In this document: positions 33,623-42,888 of the stretch, piece by piece
Layout of the letters: every line of letters begins with the position of its first letter
Numbering within the stretch: position 1 is the stretch's first letter
DNA from: UBA7657 sp049652985
GTDB taxonomy: Bacteria > Pseudomonadota > Alphaproteobacteria > Micavibrionales > Micavibrionaceae
DNA: 64,000 nucleotides
Direction of reading: 5' to 3'
Assembly (NCBI GenBank): GCA_049652985.1
Contig: JBASFK010000001.1
Span: 356,131-420,130, forward strand
The notes under the pieces: model-generated
Databases searched by the model: none
Told to the model about the DNA's origin: nothing
What the model saw: only the letters and a program-made list of their open reading frames with translations
Program-made: the position numbers and the translations under genes

Positions 33623-34635
33623 CAGGGCGCTTTCCATTCCATCATCTTGATATGAACTTTTTGGCCTTCTTCAAAATCGGCGCGGGGGGCAGAGACAACA
33701 GCGTCGTCCTGCGTAATACCACTACGAATCTCAACCGCTGAAGAATTCCTCGCACCGGTCTCAACCCCGCGCTTCGAAAGCTTACCCTCCTGCACAATCC
33801 ACACAGCCTCCCCATCCAGCGCGCCCGCCGGGACCAGCAGTGCATCTTTCGTCTCGCTGATAACAATATTCGTCTCAGCCGTCATACCGGTCATCAGTGG
33901 CGTCTGGCCGGAAAGCCCGATACGCACGCGGTAGCTGCGGGAAACAGCGTCACCCTTCGGCGTTATACTGTCGACTTTGCCGCTGAAATCCTGACCTGGA
34001 AAAGCATCAGCCCGGATCATCACCGGCAGGCCCGGCTTCACCAGCGCAATATCTTCCTCGTCAACCTCGGCGGAAATCCGCAGCGGCGCACAACAGGAAA
34101 GCCAGAACACCGGTTGGCTCGCGGGAATAAGCTCGCCCACTTCACCATCACGGCGCAGCACCAGCCCATCTTCCGGCGCTGTCAGTTGCAAATAACCGAG
34201 CTGAGCTTTCACGCGCTCGACGGAAGCGCGAGCCGCGTCGAGATCAGCTTTGCTCTGGTCTGCTGTTCCCTTGGAAATCGCGCCGCGCTTTAAAAGCTCA
34301 CCCTTGCGGGCGTAATCTTTTTCGGCGAACTCGGCGCGTGCACGCACTTCATCGAGCTGCTTCTGAATGTCGCTGTCTTCAAGCTGGCCGAGAACATCGC
34401 CTTTTTTCACAATGTGCCCCTCATCGGCCTGCAGGCTCATAAGGCGCGCCGTGCTGCGCGGCGCGATCGGCATCATGACGGTCGGCTCGACCGTGCCCGT
34501 GGCATAAACCGCCTGTATCGCCGGACCACGAACCGGGTGCACGGCCTCCAGCGCCGAATTGTTCCTGCCCTGTGCCAGCAGAAACAGCCCCCCGGCAAGC
34601 GCCAGCACTATCACAGGCAAAAAAATCTTTTTCAT
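33622..34635 (-). CDS. Efflux adaptor (MacA/HlyD family)
   Basis: A 337-residue membrane-fusion protein with an N-terminal anchor (FLPVIVLALAGGLFLLAQ). The lipoyl half-motifs LMSLQADEGHIVKKGDVLG and LQLTAPEDGLVLRRDGEVGE flank a predicted helical hairpin (about residues 90-150). Two adjacent cysteines follow in WLSCCAPL. It is the first gene of the ABC exporter operon, transcribed away from the coiled-coil gene at 34.9 kb. The 292 bases upstream (34636-34927) hold no gene. Confidence 0.9.
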   Translation of the reverse strand: MKKIFLPVIVLALAGGLFLLAQGRNNSALEAVHPVRGPAIQAVYATGTVEPTVMMPIAPRSTARLMSLQADEGHIVKKGDVLGQLEDSDIQKQLDEVRARAEFAEKDYARKGELLKRGAISKGTADQSKADLDAARASVERVKAQLGYLQLTAPEDGLVLRRDGEVGELIPASQPVFWLSCCAPLRISAEVDEEDIALVKPGLPVMIRADAFPGQDFSGKVDSITPKGDAVSRSYRVRIGLSGQTPLMTGMTAETNIVISETKDALLVPAGALDGEAVWIVQEGKLSKRGVETGARNSSAVEIRSGITQDDAVVSAPRADFEEGQKVHIKMMEWKAP

Positions 34636-34927
34636 ACTTCAGCCCTTGTTTTTCCAGCTTTTACCGGGCTCCAGCAGGTTTTCAGATCCGGGCAGCATCA
34701 TTTAAATATCTGTTTTATTTAGCATTTCAAGCCAGCCAAAACCAGCCCTGCAACCACGACCAATTTTGCGGATTTCCCGCCAAACGGGTAAGATGTGAGC
34801 AAGCTGAGAAAAGCCGGATACGTTAACATTTTGTAAAGAATTAACGATTACTTTACATACAACGGATAAACGGCGCTAAAACAAGCGGCTCCGACAAGAG
34901 AGCCGGGGTAACAAGAAGGTGTGATGC

Positions 34928-36598
34928 ATGATGGACAAAAGCAGCCTATGGGGCCGCAGTCCGCAAGACCCCCGTCTTAAAAATATTCCCGACGACGAGA
35001 TCGCGGGTGATGACGCAATGGACGAGCATCCCCATGGTGCCGATCACATTTCCAACTCCCAGATGTTTTTTGTCAAGCTGGCCCTGGCGGCAGGCGGCCA
35101 CATAGACAGCCTTGAAAATCCCTACAGCCAGGAAAACCAGGAAGAGGTGGAAGACGAAAAACTCGATGATTTTTATCATCTTATGCACTCGATGATTCTT
35201 CGCCAGATCGAGAATCTTGAGTTTCGCAACGAATATCTTGAAAAACTTCTGACCGAAACAAAAACGGCCCTGCTTCACGCAACTGAAGCGCGCGAAAAAA
35301 TCATTCCGCAGATCGAAACGGCCCGGCAAAAACTGACTATATGCGGTCGGGAAAGAGACCAGACGTTAAAAACGCTGGAAGAAGCGGAGAGAATCCAGAA
35401 AGAAGCCCAGAACCTGACGCTGGATGCGCAAAATGCATTTCCCTCTGATGCGATCAAAAATGTCGCGCAGGTCACATTTGTTCTTAACAACAACGACGAC
35501 AGACCTCGTGTGGCAGAAGTTAAAGTTCCCGTTTACATGAAAAACGGGAAGTATTTTTTCATCGACCCCCTGACCGAAGAACCTCAGGAAATCACCGGCG
35601 AAGACCAGAAAAAAGAACTTCAGGAGCAACTTCAGAAAGGCATCAAAACTTATGATGCCCTACCCGGCGAAATAGAGCATCGCACGGAACATTACAACAA
35701 GGCTGCTTCGTCGTTCATCTGGTACGCGCTGGAAGCCGACCGGAAAAGAGCCTTACTTGAAAAAGCGGAACAGGAAGTCGAGAAGAAGAAAACGGAATAT
35801 GCCGAAGACAAGCAAAACCTTGAGGATTTGACCACCCGCCTTGCCGCCACGGACAGAGAAATAGAAGAATTGAAAGAAAAGATGGCGGCTTACGGCAAGG
35901 AAATCGAAGAAAACAAAACGCGCATCGCCGCTCTCGAAGAAAATAAAACCCGCCTGGAAACTCTGTATGCCGAGCGGGAAAAACTGCGCGACGGAACAGG
36001 CGAAGCCAAGGAAAAGCTGTTCCAAAACGGACGGGAACTAAGCGCTCTCGCAGAAAAAACATTGGACGCAACACAAGAATATTATTCATCCGTCAAGGCG
36101 CACGACGATTACAGCGATAAAACCCAGCAAGTCTGGCAAATTGTCCAGGAATACCGGAAGAGCACCGCAGCTCTCCGAGAAAAAGGCGTCAGCTTTTCCG
36201 AGGAAACACGCCACGATCCGAAGAACCCGGAATCGCACATTCATCTGCTACACGTCACGAACAGGGAAGAATTTGGACAAGACCCCGAAACCCTGCAAGC
36301 CATAGACAGTCACGGCCGGATACAGGAACAGCTTCACAAAACGCTGCACGAATATTACGCCCTGAGTGAAAAAACCGAAGAGTTTGAAGATATTGATCAG
36401 AAACCGCTTCCCGCATCAGCCGCCACATCTGGACGGGCCTCGGTGGATACGAAAGACTTTGGCAACGAACGCCCGCTGACCGGCCATATCACCCCTGTCT
36501 TTACCGATGCGGCGGGCACCCTGCCCCAGCCCGGTGAACAACCGGCGCCCAATCCCGACCTTGGCAAGCCTTCCAAAAACGCACCCGTGCAGATATAA
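34928..36598 (+). CDS. Large coiled-coil protein, unknown function
   Basis: 556 residues, Glu/Lys-rich, with long heptad-like helices at about 85-160 and 250-410 separated by a small beta-rich insert (VTFVLNNNDDRPRVAEVKVP, near 175-215). The last 80 residues are Pro-rich and disordered. There is no signal peptide or membrane helix. The start has AAGAAGGTG upstream, nearly the same leader as the next gene. Not recognised. Its pairing with a peptidoglycan hydrolase suggests an envelope role, but nothing in the protein shows one. Confidence 0.7.
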   Translation: MMDKSSLWGRSPQDPRLKNIPDDEIAGDDAMDEHPHGADHISNSQMFFVKLALAAGGHIDSLENPYSQENQEEVEDEKLDDFYHLMHSMILRQIENLEFRNEYLEKLLTETKTALLHATEAREKIIPQIETARQKLTICGRERDQTLKTLEEAERIQKEAQNLTLDAQNAFPSDAIKNVAQVTFVLNNNDDRPRVAEVKVPVYMKNGKYFFIDPLTEEPQEITGEDQKKELQEQLQKGIKTYDALPGEIEHRTEHYNKAASSFIWYALEADRKRALLEKAEQEVEKKKTEYAEDKQNLEDLTTRLAATDREIEELKEKMAAYGKEIEENKTRIAALEENKTRLETLYAEREKLRDGTGEAKEKLFQNGRELSALAEKTLDATQEYYSSVKAHDDYSDKTQQVWQIVQEYRKSTAALREKGVSFSEETRHDPKNPESHIHLLHVTNREEFGQDPETLQAIDSHGRIQEQLHKTLHEYYALSEKTEEFEDIDQKPLPASAATSGRASVDTKDFGNERPLTGHITPVFTDAAGTLPQPGEQPAPNPDLGKPSKNAPVQI

Positions 36599-36675
36599 CC
36601 TCAGAAGTTATATAAAATCCAATAAAAACAATTACTTACATTAAACCCAGATCTCAGGCCGAAAACCTGCAAAAC

Positions 36676-36704
36676 TTGTAAAAAGGGCCATTTTCGACTA
36701 CAAT
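36676..36704 (+). promoter_or_regulatory. Promoter of the GH108-M23 gene
   Basis: TTGTAA at 36676-36681 and TACAAT at 36699-36704 with a 17-base spacer. The start codon at 36761 is 56 bases downstream, through an AT-rich leader. The gene can therefore be expressed apart from the coiled-coil gene. Confidence 0.65.
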
Positions 36705-36760
36705 GAGGGTAATTAAATTATAAAAAAATTATTTAGTAATAGAGACATAAGGTGTGATTG

Positions 36761-38548
36761 ATGGTTGACGATGAGCCCCCGCCAGAGGGGCCTCGCGACT
36801 TTACAAGCGAGTTCAACAGCAGAAACAGATATCAGCGCCCCAGGCATCATGGGCGCCACTATTCATTGTCTGAACAGCACAATGCGGCGTCTTTGCGCGA
36901 ACCCACCATTACCCAAGACATAGGGAATTTCTTCCGCGTCCTGTTCGCGTTTATCGGCGGCCTGTGGAAACAGGACATGACCGATTTCGAACTTCTCTCG
37001 AGCGTGTACTTCCCGCCGCAGCCTGAAAGCGAAAAAAAGGAAATACCCCCCGCAGAGCAGGACGAGCGCTCGCCGGAAGAAACCGGCCAGCCTGGAACTG
37101 AAGAGTCTGAAACCCAAGCGCCGGTGCCCGGTCAAGAACCACCTGCTGTGTCTCCGCCGTCTGAAACAAAAACCGGACAAGAAAAAACAGAGCCGCAAAG
37201 AGCTCCGCAGAAACCTGTAAAGCCTGCCCCCCGGACACAGGAAAGAGAGAAAACGGAACAGCCGGCCACGAAGCCGCGAAAGAAAACTCCCCAGGAGGAA
37301 GCTGTCGATTTAATGCGGGAAATTGCAAGCGATCCCAATCACCCGTACCGTAAACTGTCATACAAAGACTTACTCGAGATACTGACCAAGGGCGCCAAGC
37401 GCCCCGAGAATTTCAACGACATAATAAATACAATTCTCCCGTTCGAAGGCAATGACAAAGTCAACGAACACGAACCGAATGGCGGCATTTCCAAATACGG
37501 GATCAATAGCAAATATTATCCGGTAAAAAATAGTGACAAACTGACGCCGGAAGAACTGAAACGGGCGCAGGAAGAAGCTGTCCGGGGCCTGACGAAGGAA
37601 AAAGCGATTGAGTTCTATCGCACCGAATACTGGAATAAAATGCGCTGGCCCGGTGGCGATATCAACAAGATGAGTGCTGCCGTGAAACTGGTCGCGTTCG
37701 ACGCGGCGGTAAATAGCGGGGTTGAGTTCGGAAATGGCCTTCTGAAGAAAGCCGGCAGCGATGTAGCGAAAATGCCGCAGAAGATGATCGACATGCGCCG
37801 GGCCCACTATGCCGATCTTATAAGTAGAGAACCGGAAAAATACGGCCAATTCAAAGACGGCTGGGAAAATAGGCTGAAAACCCTTGAAAGCATGATCAAG
37901 CGCCCTGACATGCTGACAGCCACGGCGTCCATGACCGCTTTCCTGCCTGTCGATCCGAGGCAACACCGTGTTTCCGATATCTATCATGTGCGTCATAATC
38001 ACCCGGTCCATGGCGGCGAGTCACTCCACCGCGGCACGGATTATGCGATGTCGGAGAATACATTATTGCCGGCAACCTCGGCAGGCCAGGTCGTCAGCGC
38101 AAGAGAACATAATGGCTATGGACAGACGCTGATTATCTCGCATGGAAACGGCATATTCGAAATGTATGCCCACCTCAATCATGTCCTGGTCAAAGAAGGC
38201 GATATCGTCAAGAGGGGACAAGGAATTGCCAGGAGCGGCAGTACGGGTGAAGGCACAGGTCCGCACCTGCATCACGAATTGTGGCTTCAAAAGGGCAACG
38301 ATTTCTATGCCATCGATGAACTGAAGGCAGTGAATAAAAACCTTCTTGATCCAAATGTCCGCGAGATGCTGATCAAAAACGCGGCAGCGAAAGTCTCCGA
38401 TATTAATTTCATAAAACCCACAATCAAGGGGGACATTCCCGCGGAATTCAGGGACGAGGGCCTCAAACTCACCGAGCGGACCCATACAGATGAGCCGCTG
38501 GTAGCCTCATCCGCTGGCACCAAGCCAACGGATCTCACTATTCGCTAA
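36761..38548 (+). CDS. Fusion of GH108 muramidase and M23 endopeptidase
   Basis: 595 residues. Residues 1-200 are disordered, Pro/Glu-rich, with one hydrophobic stretch (FFRVLFAFIGGLW, near 50). Residues about 215-375 form a GH108 lysozyme-like domain: Glu229 in ILPFEGND takes the place of the catalytic Glu, with SKYGIN, the YRTEYWNKMRW block and AFDAAVNSGV following. Residues about 400-520 are an M23/LytM zinc peptidase with His423 and Asp427 (HRGTD) and His502/His504 (HLH). The protein could cut both glycan and peptide bonds. No signal peptide is seen. ATG 36761 follows AAGGTGTG; TTG 36758 is an alternative. Confidence 0.85.
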   Translation: MVDDEPPPEGPRDFTSEFNSRNRYQRPRHHGRHYSLSEQHNAASLREPTITQDIGNFFRVLFAFIGGLWKQDMTDFELLSSVYFPPQPESEKKEIPPAEQDERSPEETGQPGTEESETQAPVPGQEPPAVSPPSETKTGQEKTEPQRAPQKPVKPAPRTQEREKTEQPATKPRKKTPQEEAVDLMREIASDPNHPYRKLSYKDLLEILTKGAKRPENFNDIINTILPFEGNDKVNEHEPNGGISKYGINSKYYPVKNSDKLTPEELKRAQEEAVRGLTKEKAIEFYRTEYWNKMRWPGGDINKMSAAVKLVAFDAAVNSGVEFGNGLLKKAGSDVAKMPQKMIDMRRAHYADLISREPEKYGQFKDGWENRLKTLESMIKRPDMLTATASMTAFLPVDPRQHRVSDIYHVRHNHPVHGGESLHRGTDYAMSENTLLPATSAGQVVSAREHNGYGQTLIISHGNGIFEMYAHLNHVLVKEGDIVKRGQGIARSGSTGEGTGPHLHHELWLQKGNDFYAIDELKAVNKNLLDPNVREMLIKNAAAKVSDINFIKPTIKGDIPAEFRDEGLKLTERTHTDEPLVASSAGTKPTDLTIR

Positions 38549-38549
38549 A

Positions 38550-39503
38550 TCAGGCGGCTTTTTCCATCGCCGTAATAAGCTCTTTCACCGCATTGACCGA
38601 ATGGTCGAACATTTTCTGCTCTTCCGGGTTCAGTTTGATCTCAACGATCTTCTCAACACCGTTTTTGCCGATAATTACCGGCACACCTATATAAAGACCC
38701 TTGATGCCGTATTCGCCATTGAGCTTGGCGGCGCAGGGCAGAACCCGGCGCTTGTCTTTCAGGTAGCTCTCCGCCATCACAATCGCGCTCGCAGCCGGGG
38801 CATAATAAGCCGAGCCGGTTTTCAGCAGCGCGACGATCTCGCCGCCGCCGTTACGCGTGCGCTCGACGATCTTGTCGAGTTTTTCCTGCGTGCTCCAGCC
38901 CATCTTGATGCAGTCGGGCAGCGGAATACCGGCGATTGTGGAATAGCGCACCAGCGGCACCATCGTGTCGCCATGGCCACCAAGAACGAAGGCCGTGACA
39001 TCTTCAACCGAAACCTTGAATTCCTCGGCGAGGAAATAACGGAAGCGCGCACTGTCCAGAACACCCGCCATGCCGACAACCTTGTTGGCCAGGAAACCTG
39101 TTGCGCGCTGCATCACCTCGACCATGACGTCAAGCGGGTTGGTCACGACGATGACAAACGCGTTAGGCGCGTATTTCTTGATCTCCGCCCCGGCCTTTTG
39201 AATAACCCCGGTGTTGATGCCGATCAAATCGTCGCGGCTCATGCCCGGCTTACGCGGCACGCCTGCAGTGACGATGATGACGTCTGAATCTTTCAGGATT
39301 TCATAGCTGTTCGAGCCTTGATAATTAGCATCAAAATTCTCAACCGGCGCGGATTCCGCCAGGTCCAGCCCCTTACCCTGCGGGATGCCTTCCGCGATAT
39401 CGACGAGGGCGACATCGCCAAGTTCCTTGAGGCCCGCGAGGTGCGCGAGCGTGCCCCCGATCATGCCTGCGCCAACCAGTCCAATTTTATTCCTGCGTGC
39501 CAT
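38550..39503 (-). CDS. mdh: Malate dehydrogenase
   Basis: A 317-residue NAD-dependent enzyme of the TCA cycle, LDH-like MDH type common in Alphaproteobacteria. The NAD motif is GAGMIGGTLA, the substrate loop TAGVPRKPGMSRDDL carries the Arg that selects malate, and the catalytic His lies in GGHGDTMVP. Usually mdh precedes sucCD, but here it is followed by the muralytic gene on the other strand and preceded by a second dehydrogenase. Confidence 0.96.
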   Translation of the reverse strand: MARRNKIGLVGAGMIGGTLAHLAGLKELGDVALVDIAEGIPQGKGLDLAESAPVENFDANYQGSNSYEILKDSDVIIVTAGVPRKPGMSRDDLIGINTGVIQKAGAEIKKYAPNAFVIVVTNPLDVMVEVMQRATGFLANKVVGMAGVLDSARFRYFLAEEFKVSVEDVTAFVLGGHGDTMVPLVRYSTIAGIPLPDCIKMGWSTQEKLDKIVERTRNGGGEIVALLKTGSAYYAPAASAIVMAESYLKDKRRVLPCAAKLNGEYGIKGLYIGVPVIIGKNGVEKIVEIKLNPEEQKMFDHSVNAVKELITAMEKAA

Positions 39504-39591
39504 TAAAAATCCCCATGTGTTGAATAATCCCGGCCTTAAATATAGACGGTAATGAGGGGTTTTGAAATAGGCTTCGGGCGAACACAGGTTA

Positions 39592-40530
39592 TTAATGCAG
39601 TAAAGCGAGATCCATGGCGGCGTTTGTTTTCTTTATGGTTTCTGCAGAAATATGCAGCCCCTCTTTTTCTGACGGGCTTAAGGGGATGTTTATAATTTTT
39701 ACTCCGCTGCGATCGATATATGTAGCCGCTCCCATGAAAACATCCGTTATTCCGTATTCGCCTCTGAACAATGCCGCGCTTGGTATAATTTTGCCCTTGG
39801 GATGAATATAACTTTCAATGATGCTCTGTATGCCTGCGGCAGGCCCCTGCGTGGCACCGCCGGTTTTTAACAGGCCAATAATCTGCGCACCCGCTCCATG
39901 GACCTTTTTACGAATTCTTTCCTGCTGTTCTTCTGTGACTGTAATCAGGTCGCCTTTTATTCTGACCTGGCTGAAAATGGGAACCATGCTCGGGCCGTGT
40001 TCACCAAAAACCATGGCGCTTGTGACGGCTTCAGGCTCAACCGCGAATTCCTCGGCTATCGCTTTGGTAAACCTAGCGCTATCCAGTTGTGCAGCCATGC
40101 CACAGATTTTTTTCGGCGGCCCGTCGACCACATTGTGCATGTGCGCCGTCATATTATCGAGTGGATTGGTGACAACGATAATAAAAGCGGAAGATGCTTT
40201 TCTACGGATGGCTTCGCCAACGCCGCTGATTATAAGCGCATTTTGCCTGAGAAGATCCTCTCTCTGCATTTTTTCTGTACGGATTTGCCCCGCCGTCATG
40301 ACCACAATTTTTGCATCTTTAACAGCTTCGTAATCATCTGAGTAGGTAATTTCAGTGCTGCTTTGTGTTATGATCGCGGCATCTTCAAAATCAAGCGTTT
40401 TGCCTTTCGCCTTGTCTTGGCTGCGCCCGATCAAAACGATCTTCTCGATAGGAACATTTGAGTTAATAAGGCGGTGAGTCAGCACCTCGCCGATTGCGCC
40501 TGTTCCGCCAATAATTGCAATTTTAGTCAC
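39592..40530 (-). CDS. Second malate/lactate dehydrogenase-family protein
   Basis: A 312-residue paralog of the adjacent mdh. It keeps the Rossmann start IAIIGGTGAIGE, the substrate loop with Arg in place (TAGQIRTEKMQREDL), IIVVTNPLDNM and the catalytic His in GEHGPSMVP. The dinucleotide motif is altered (GGTGAIG for GxGxxG) and GC is lower than in mdh. The conserved loop Arg suggests a dicarboxylate substrate, but the role beside mdh is unclear. Confidence 0.85.
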   Translation of the reverse strand: MTKIAIIGGTGAIGEVLTHRLINSNVPIEKIVLIGRSQDKAKGKTLDFEDAAIITQSSTEITYSDDYEAVKDAKIVVMTAGQIRTEKMQREDLLRQNALIISGVGEAIRRKASSAFIIVVTNPLDNMTAHMHNVVDGPPKKICGMAAQLDSARFTKAIAEEFAVEPEAVTSAMVFGEHGPSMVPIFSQVRIKGDLITVTEEQQERIRKKVHGAGAQIIGLLKTGGATQGPAAGIQSIIESYIHPKGKIIPSAALFRGEYGITDVFMGAATYIDRSGVKIINIPLSPSEKEGLHISAETIKKTNAAMDLALLH

Positions 40531-40571
40531 GGTGCCCCCCTACTCAGAAACTGATGCCATAATCTAGGATA

Positions 40572-41669
40572 TTATAGAAAATTATTCAAGTATTCTGCAG
40601 ACTGCATCTCCAGCAGGCGTGAAACCGTGCGCTGGAACTCGAATTCATGATCGTGGCCGTAATAAAGCTTGTCCGGCGGGGCATCGGCCGTGACGATCAG
40701 GCGGGTGCGGTTTTCGTACAGGGCATCGATCAACGTCATCAGGCGCTTGGCCTCGTTCCGGCGGTCGTAATTAAGCTTCGGCAGGTTTTCGAGGAACACC
40801 GTGTGATACGAGGTCGCGATTCTAAGATAATCCTCGGCGCCAAGCGGCTGCTCGCAAAGCTGGGAGAAGGTGAACCACGCCACGCCCTTTGCGGCGATGA
40901 CCGGGATGTCCCTGCCCTTCACATGCAAGATTTCCTCGTGCGGCGGAATACCATCGGTCAGTTTAATAAAAAGCTCTTTCACACGCGCAGACGAATTTTC
41001 ACCGAGCGCCCAGAAATAACTGCCCTCGCTTTGCAAAAATAATGTCCGGTAATCGTGGGGGCTGTCGAGATGAATGACTTCCATTTTCGATTTCAAAAGT
41101 GCGATGAACGGCAGGAAACGGTCGCGCTGTAACCCGCCTTCATATAGTTTATCCGGCGGCCAGTTGCTGGTGGCGACGACGACGACCTCCCATTCGAACA
41201 GGGCCGTGAACAGACGGCCTAAAATCATCGCATCGGCCACGTCGGCCACGTGAAATTCATCGAAGCATAAAACCTTCGCACGCTCGGCGATACGCGCGGC
41301 CAGCGCAGGCAGAACGCCGTCGATGCCTTCGTCAAATCCTTCATCCTCGCGCCGCGTATGAATGTAATCATGGACCTCGATCATGAATTCATGGAAATGC
41401 ACACGGCGCTTTTTTATGTCGGAAGGAACCGCTTTGTAAAATAAATCCATCAGCATCGATTTGCCGCGCCCCACGCCGCCATAGATATAGATCCCCTTCG
41501 GGACTTCCTTGCGTCGTTTCGTAATTTTCTGAATTAATCCTTTAGGCTTGTTGCCAAGCTCTTCATACAAACGCTGGAACGAGCGAAGCGCCGCGCCCTG
41601 CGCGGCGTCCGGCTTGAACTTGCCTTTTTCAAGGCCGTCTTTATACAGCGTTTGCGGGCTTTTGGACAT
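40572..41669 (-). CDS. zapE: Cell division ATPase ZapE (AFG1 family)
   Basis: About 365 residues of the AFG1/ZapE AAA+ family, associated with the Z-ring and envelope stress in bacteria. Walker A is GGVGRGKS (64-71), Walker B LCFDEFHVAD, and sensor residues lie in VVATSNWPP. The start is taken at 41669, the first residue of clear family similarity; an ATG at 41696 would add nine residues. Either way it overlaps the 3' end of tatC, so it is the last gene of the operon. Confidence 0.92.
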   Translation of the reverse strand: MSKSPQTLYKDGLEKGKFKPDAAQGAALRSFQRLYEELGNKPKGLIQKITKRRKEVPKGIYIYGGVGRGKSMLMDLFYKAVPSDIKKRRVHFHEFMIEVHDYIHTRREDEGFDEGIDGVLPALAARIAERAKVLCFDEFHVADVADAMILGRLFTALFEWEVVVVATSNWPPDKLYEGGLQRDRFLPFIALLKSKMEVIHLDSPHDYRTLFLQSEGSYFWALGENSSARVKELFIKLTDGIPPHEEILHVKGRDIPVIAAKGVAWFTFSQLCEQPLGAEDYLRIATSYHTVFLENLPKLNYDRRNEAKRLMTLIDALYENRTRLIVTADAPPDKLYYGHDHEFEFQRTVSRLLEMQSAEYLNNFL

Positions 41670-42408
41670 GGCGCACGAGAAGGATTGAAATTTCATAAAG
41701 GATTATCAGCGGCGCGGCGAGCAGGCACTGACTTAAAATATCAGGCGGCGTCAAAATCGCCGCAACAACAAAAATCAGGACAATCGCGTATTTGCGCCGC
41801 TTGGCCAGCGTCTCCGCCGTAATCATGCCCGCCTTGCCCATCAGGGCCAGCAGCACTGGCAACTCGAAACAAAGCCCGAAAGAAAAAATCAACGTCATGA
41901 CGAGATTGAGATATTCACTGACGCGCGCTTCAAGCTGGATCGGCAGCGCGGTTTCGGCGGGCGTCGTCTGGAAGCTTAGGAAGAACGGCCACGCCATCGG
42001 CAGCACCATGTAATAAAGGCACGCGCCGCCCAGGAAAAACAACAGCGGCGTCGCCACCAGGAACGGCAGGAAAGCCCCGCGTTCTTTTTTATAAAGCCCC
42101 GGCACCATGAACAGCCATATCTGCCACAGCAGGAACGGGAAAGTCAGGAAAATTCCGGCAAAGAACGTAACCTTGAGCGACGTGAAAAACGCCTCGGTCA
42201 GACCCGTGTAAATCAGGCGGTGTGAATCCTGCGGACCCATCGCCTTCGCCAGCGGCGCAACGAGAAAATCATAAATCTGGTCGACATAAAGATAACAAAC
42301 GCCCATGCCGACAGCCATGATCACGATCGCCCAGAGCAAACGCTTGCGCAGCTCTACCAAGTGCTGGATGAGCGTCAGGCGCTCTATGCTCGGCAGTTCA
42401 GTTGCCAT
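41641..42408 (-). CDS. tatC: Sec-independent translocase subunit TatC
   Basis: A 255-residue six-helix inner-membrane protein that recognises twin-arginine signal peptides. The N-terminal LIQHLVELRKRLLWAI and the periplasmic FFTSLKVTFFAGIFLTFPFL block are signatures. It overlaps tatB by 11 bases and zapE downstream. Confidence 0.97.
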   Translation of the reverse strand: MATELPSIERLTLIQHLVELRKRLLWAIVIMAVGMGVCYLYVDQIYDFLVAPLAKAMGPQDSHRLIYTGLTEAFFTSLKVTFFAGIFLTFPFLLWQIWLFMVPGLYKKERGAFLPFLVATPLLFFLGGACLYYMVLPMAWPFFLSFQTTPAETALPIQLEARVSEYLNLVMTLIFSFGLCFELPVLLALMGKAGMITAETLAKRRKYAIVLIFVVAAILTPPDILSQCLLAAPLIILYEISILLVRHVQKPANAV

Positions 42409-42679
42409 CGTTCACCTGCTTCGGCGGCGGCAAGGCTTCCTGCTCGTCGTCGGACTCGTCTGCGTCTTTGGCTTCAAAATTGACCTGCTTGCGGATATCG
42501 GCGAGATCGTTCTCTTTCATGAAATCGTCGAACTGCTGCGAAAAAGCATATTTGATATAGTGCAGGCGGCGCGCAATGCGGCCCAGCGTGCGCATGATGC
42601 CAGGCAGCTCATCCGGCCCGATCACCAGTATGGCAACCACCGCAACAAGCAGCATCTCAGACCAGCCGATGTCAAACAT
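42398..42679 (-). CDS. tatB: Sec-independent translocase subunit TatB
   Basis: 93 residues: a membrane helix at the N-terminus beginning MFDIGWSEMLLVAVVA and ending at the conserved Gly-Pro hinge (GPDELPG), then an amphipathic helix and an acidic tail. The Glu at position 8 in the membrane segment is the TatB hallmark. It lies between tatA (11-base gap) and tatC (overlap). Confidence 0.95.
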   Translation of the reverse strand: MFDIGWSEMLLVAVVAILVIGPDELPGIMRTLGRIARRLHYIKYAFSQQFDDFMKENDLADIRKQVNFEAKDADESDDEQEALPPPKQVNDGN

Positions 42680-42690
42680 GGCGGCCTGGC

Positions 42691-42867
42691 TTAATTTTTA
42701 TTGTCTTTTTTCTCGACTTTGGGAGTCGCATCATCATCCTTCAGGCCTTGCTTAAAGCTTTTCACGCCTTTGGCGATGTTTTCCATGATGCCCGGCACGC
42801 GTCCCGCGCCGAATAAAAGCAGGATGACAACAATAATCAGAACTATTTCCAACGGACCAGGTGTCAT
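42691..42867 (-). CDS. tatA: Sec-independent translocase subunit TatA
   Basis: 58 residues. An N-terminal membrane helix (EIVLIIVVILLLFGAG) is followed by the Phe-Gly hinge, an amphipathic helix (IMENIAKGVKSFKQGL) and a charged tail. TatA polymerises to form the translocation path. AGGAAG precedes the ATG. It sits between scpB and tatB in the usual alphaproteobacterial order. Confidence 0.93.
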   Translation of the reverse strand: MTPGPLEIVLIIVVILLLFGAGRVPGIMENIAKGVKSFKQGLKDDDATPKVEKKDNKN

Positions 42868-42888
42868 GATTTAGCTTCCTTTAGAAAC

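Noticed and set aside
36593..36613. ATATAAC/GTTATAT inverted repeat after the coiled-coil gene as a terminator
   Set aside because: The stem is AT-only and no T-run follows; too weak to call.
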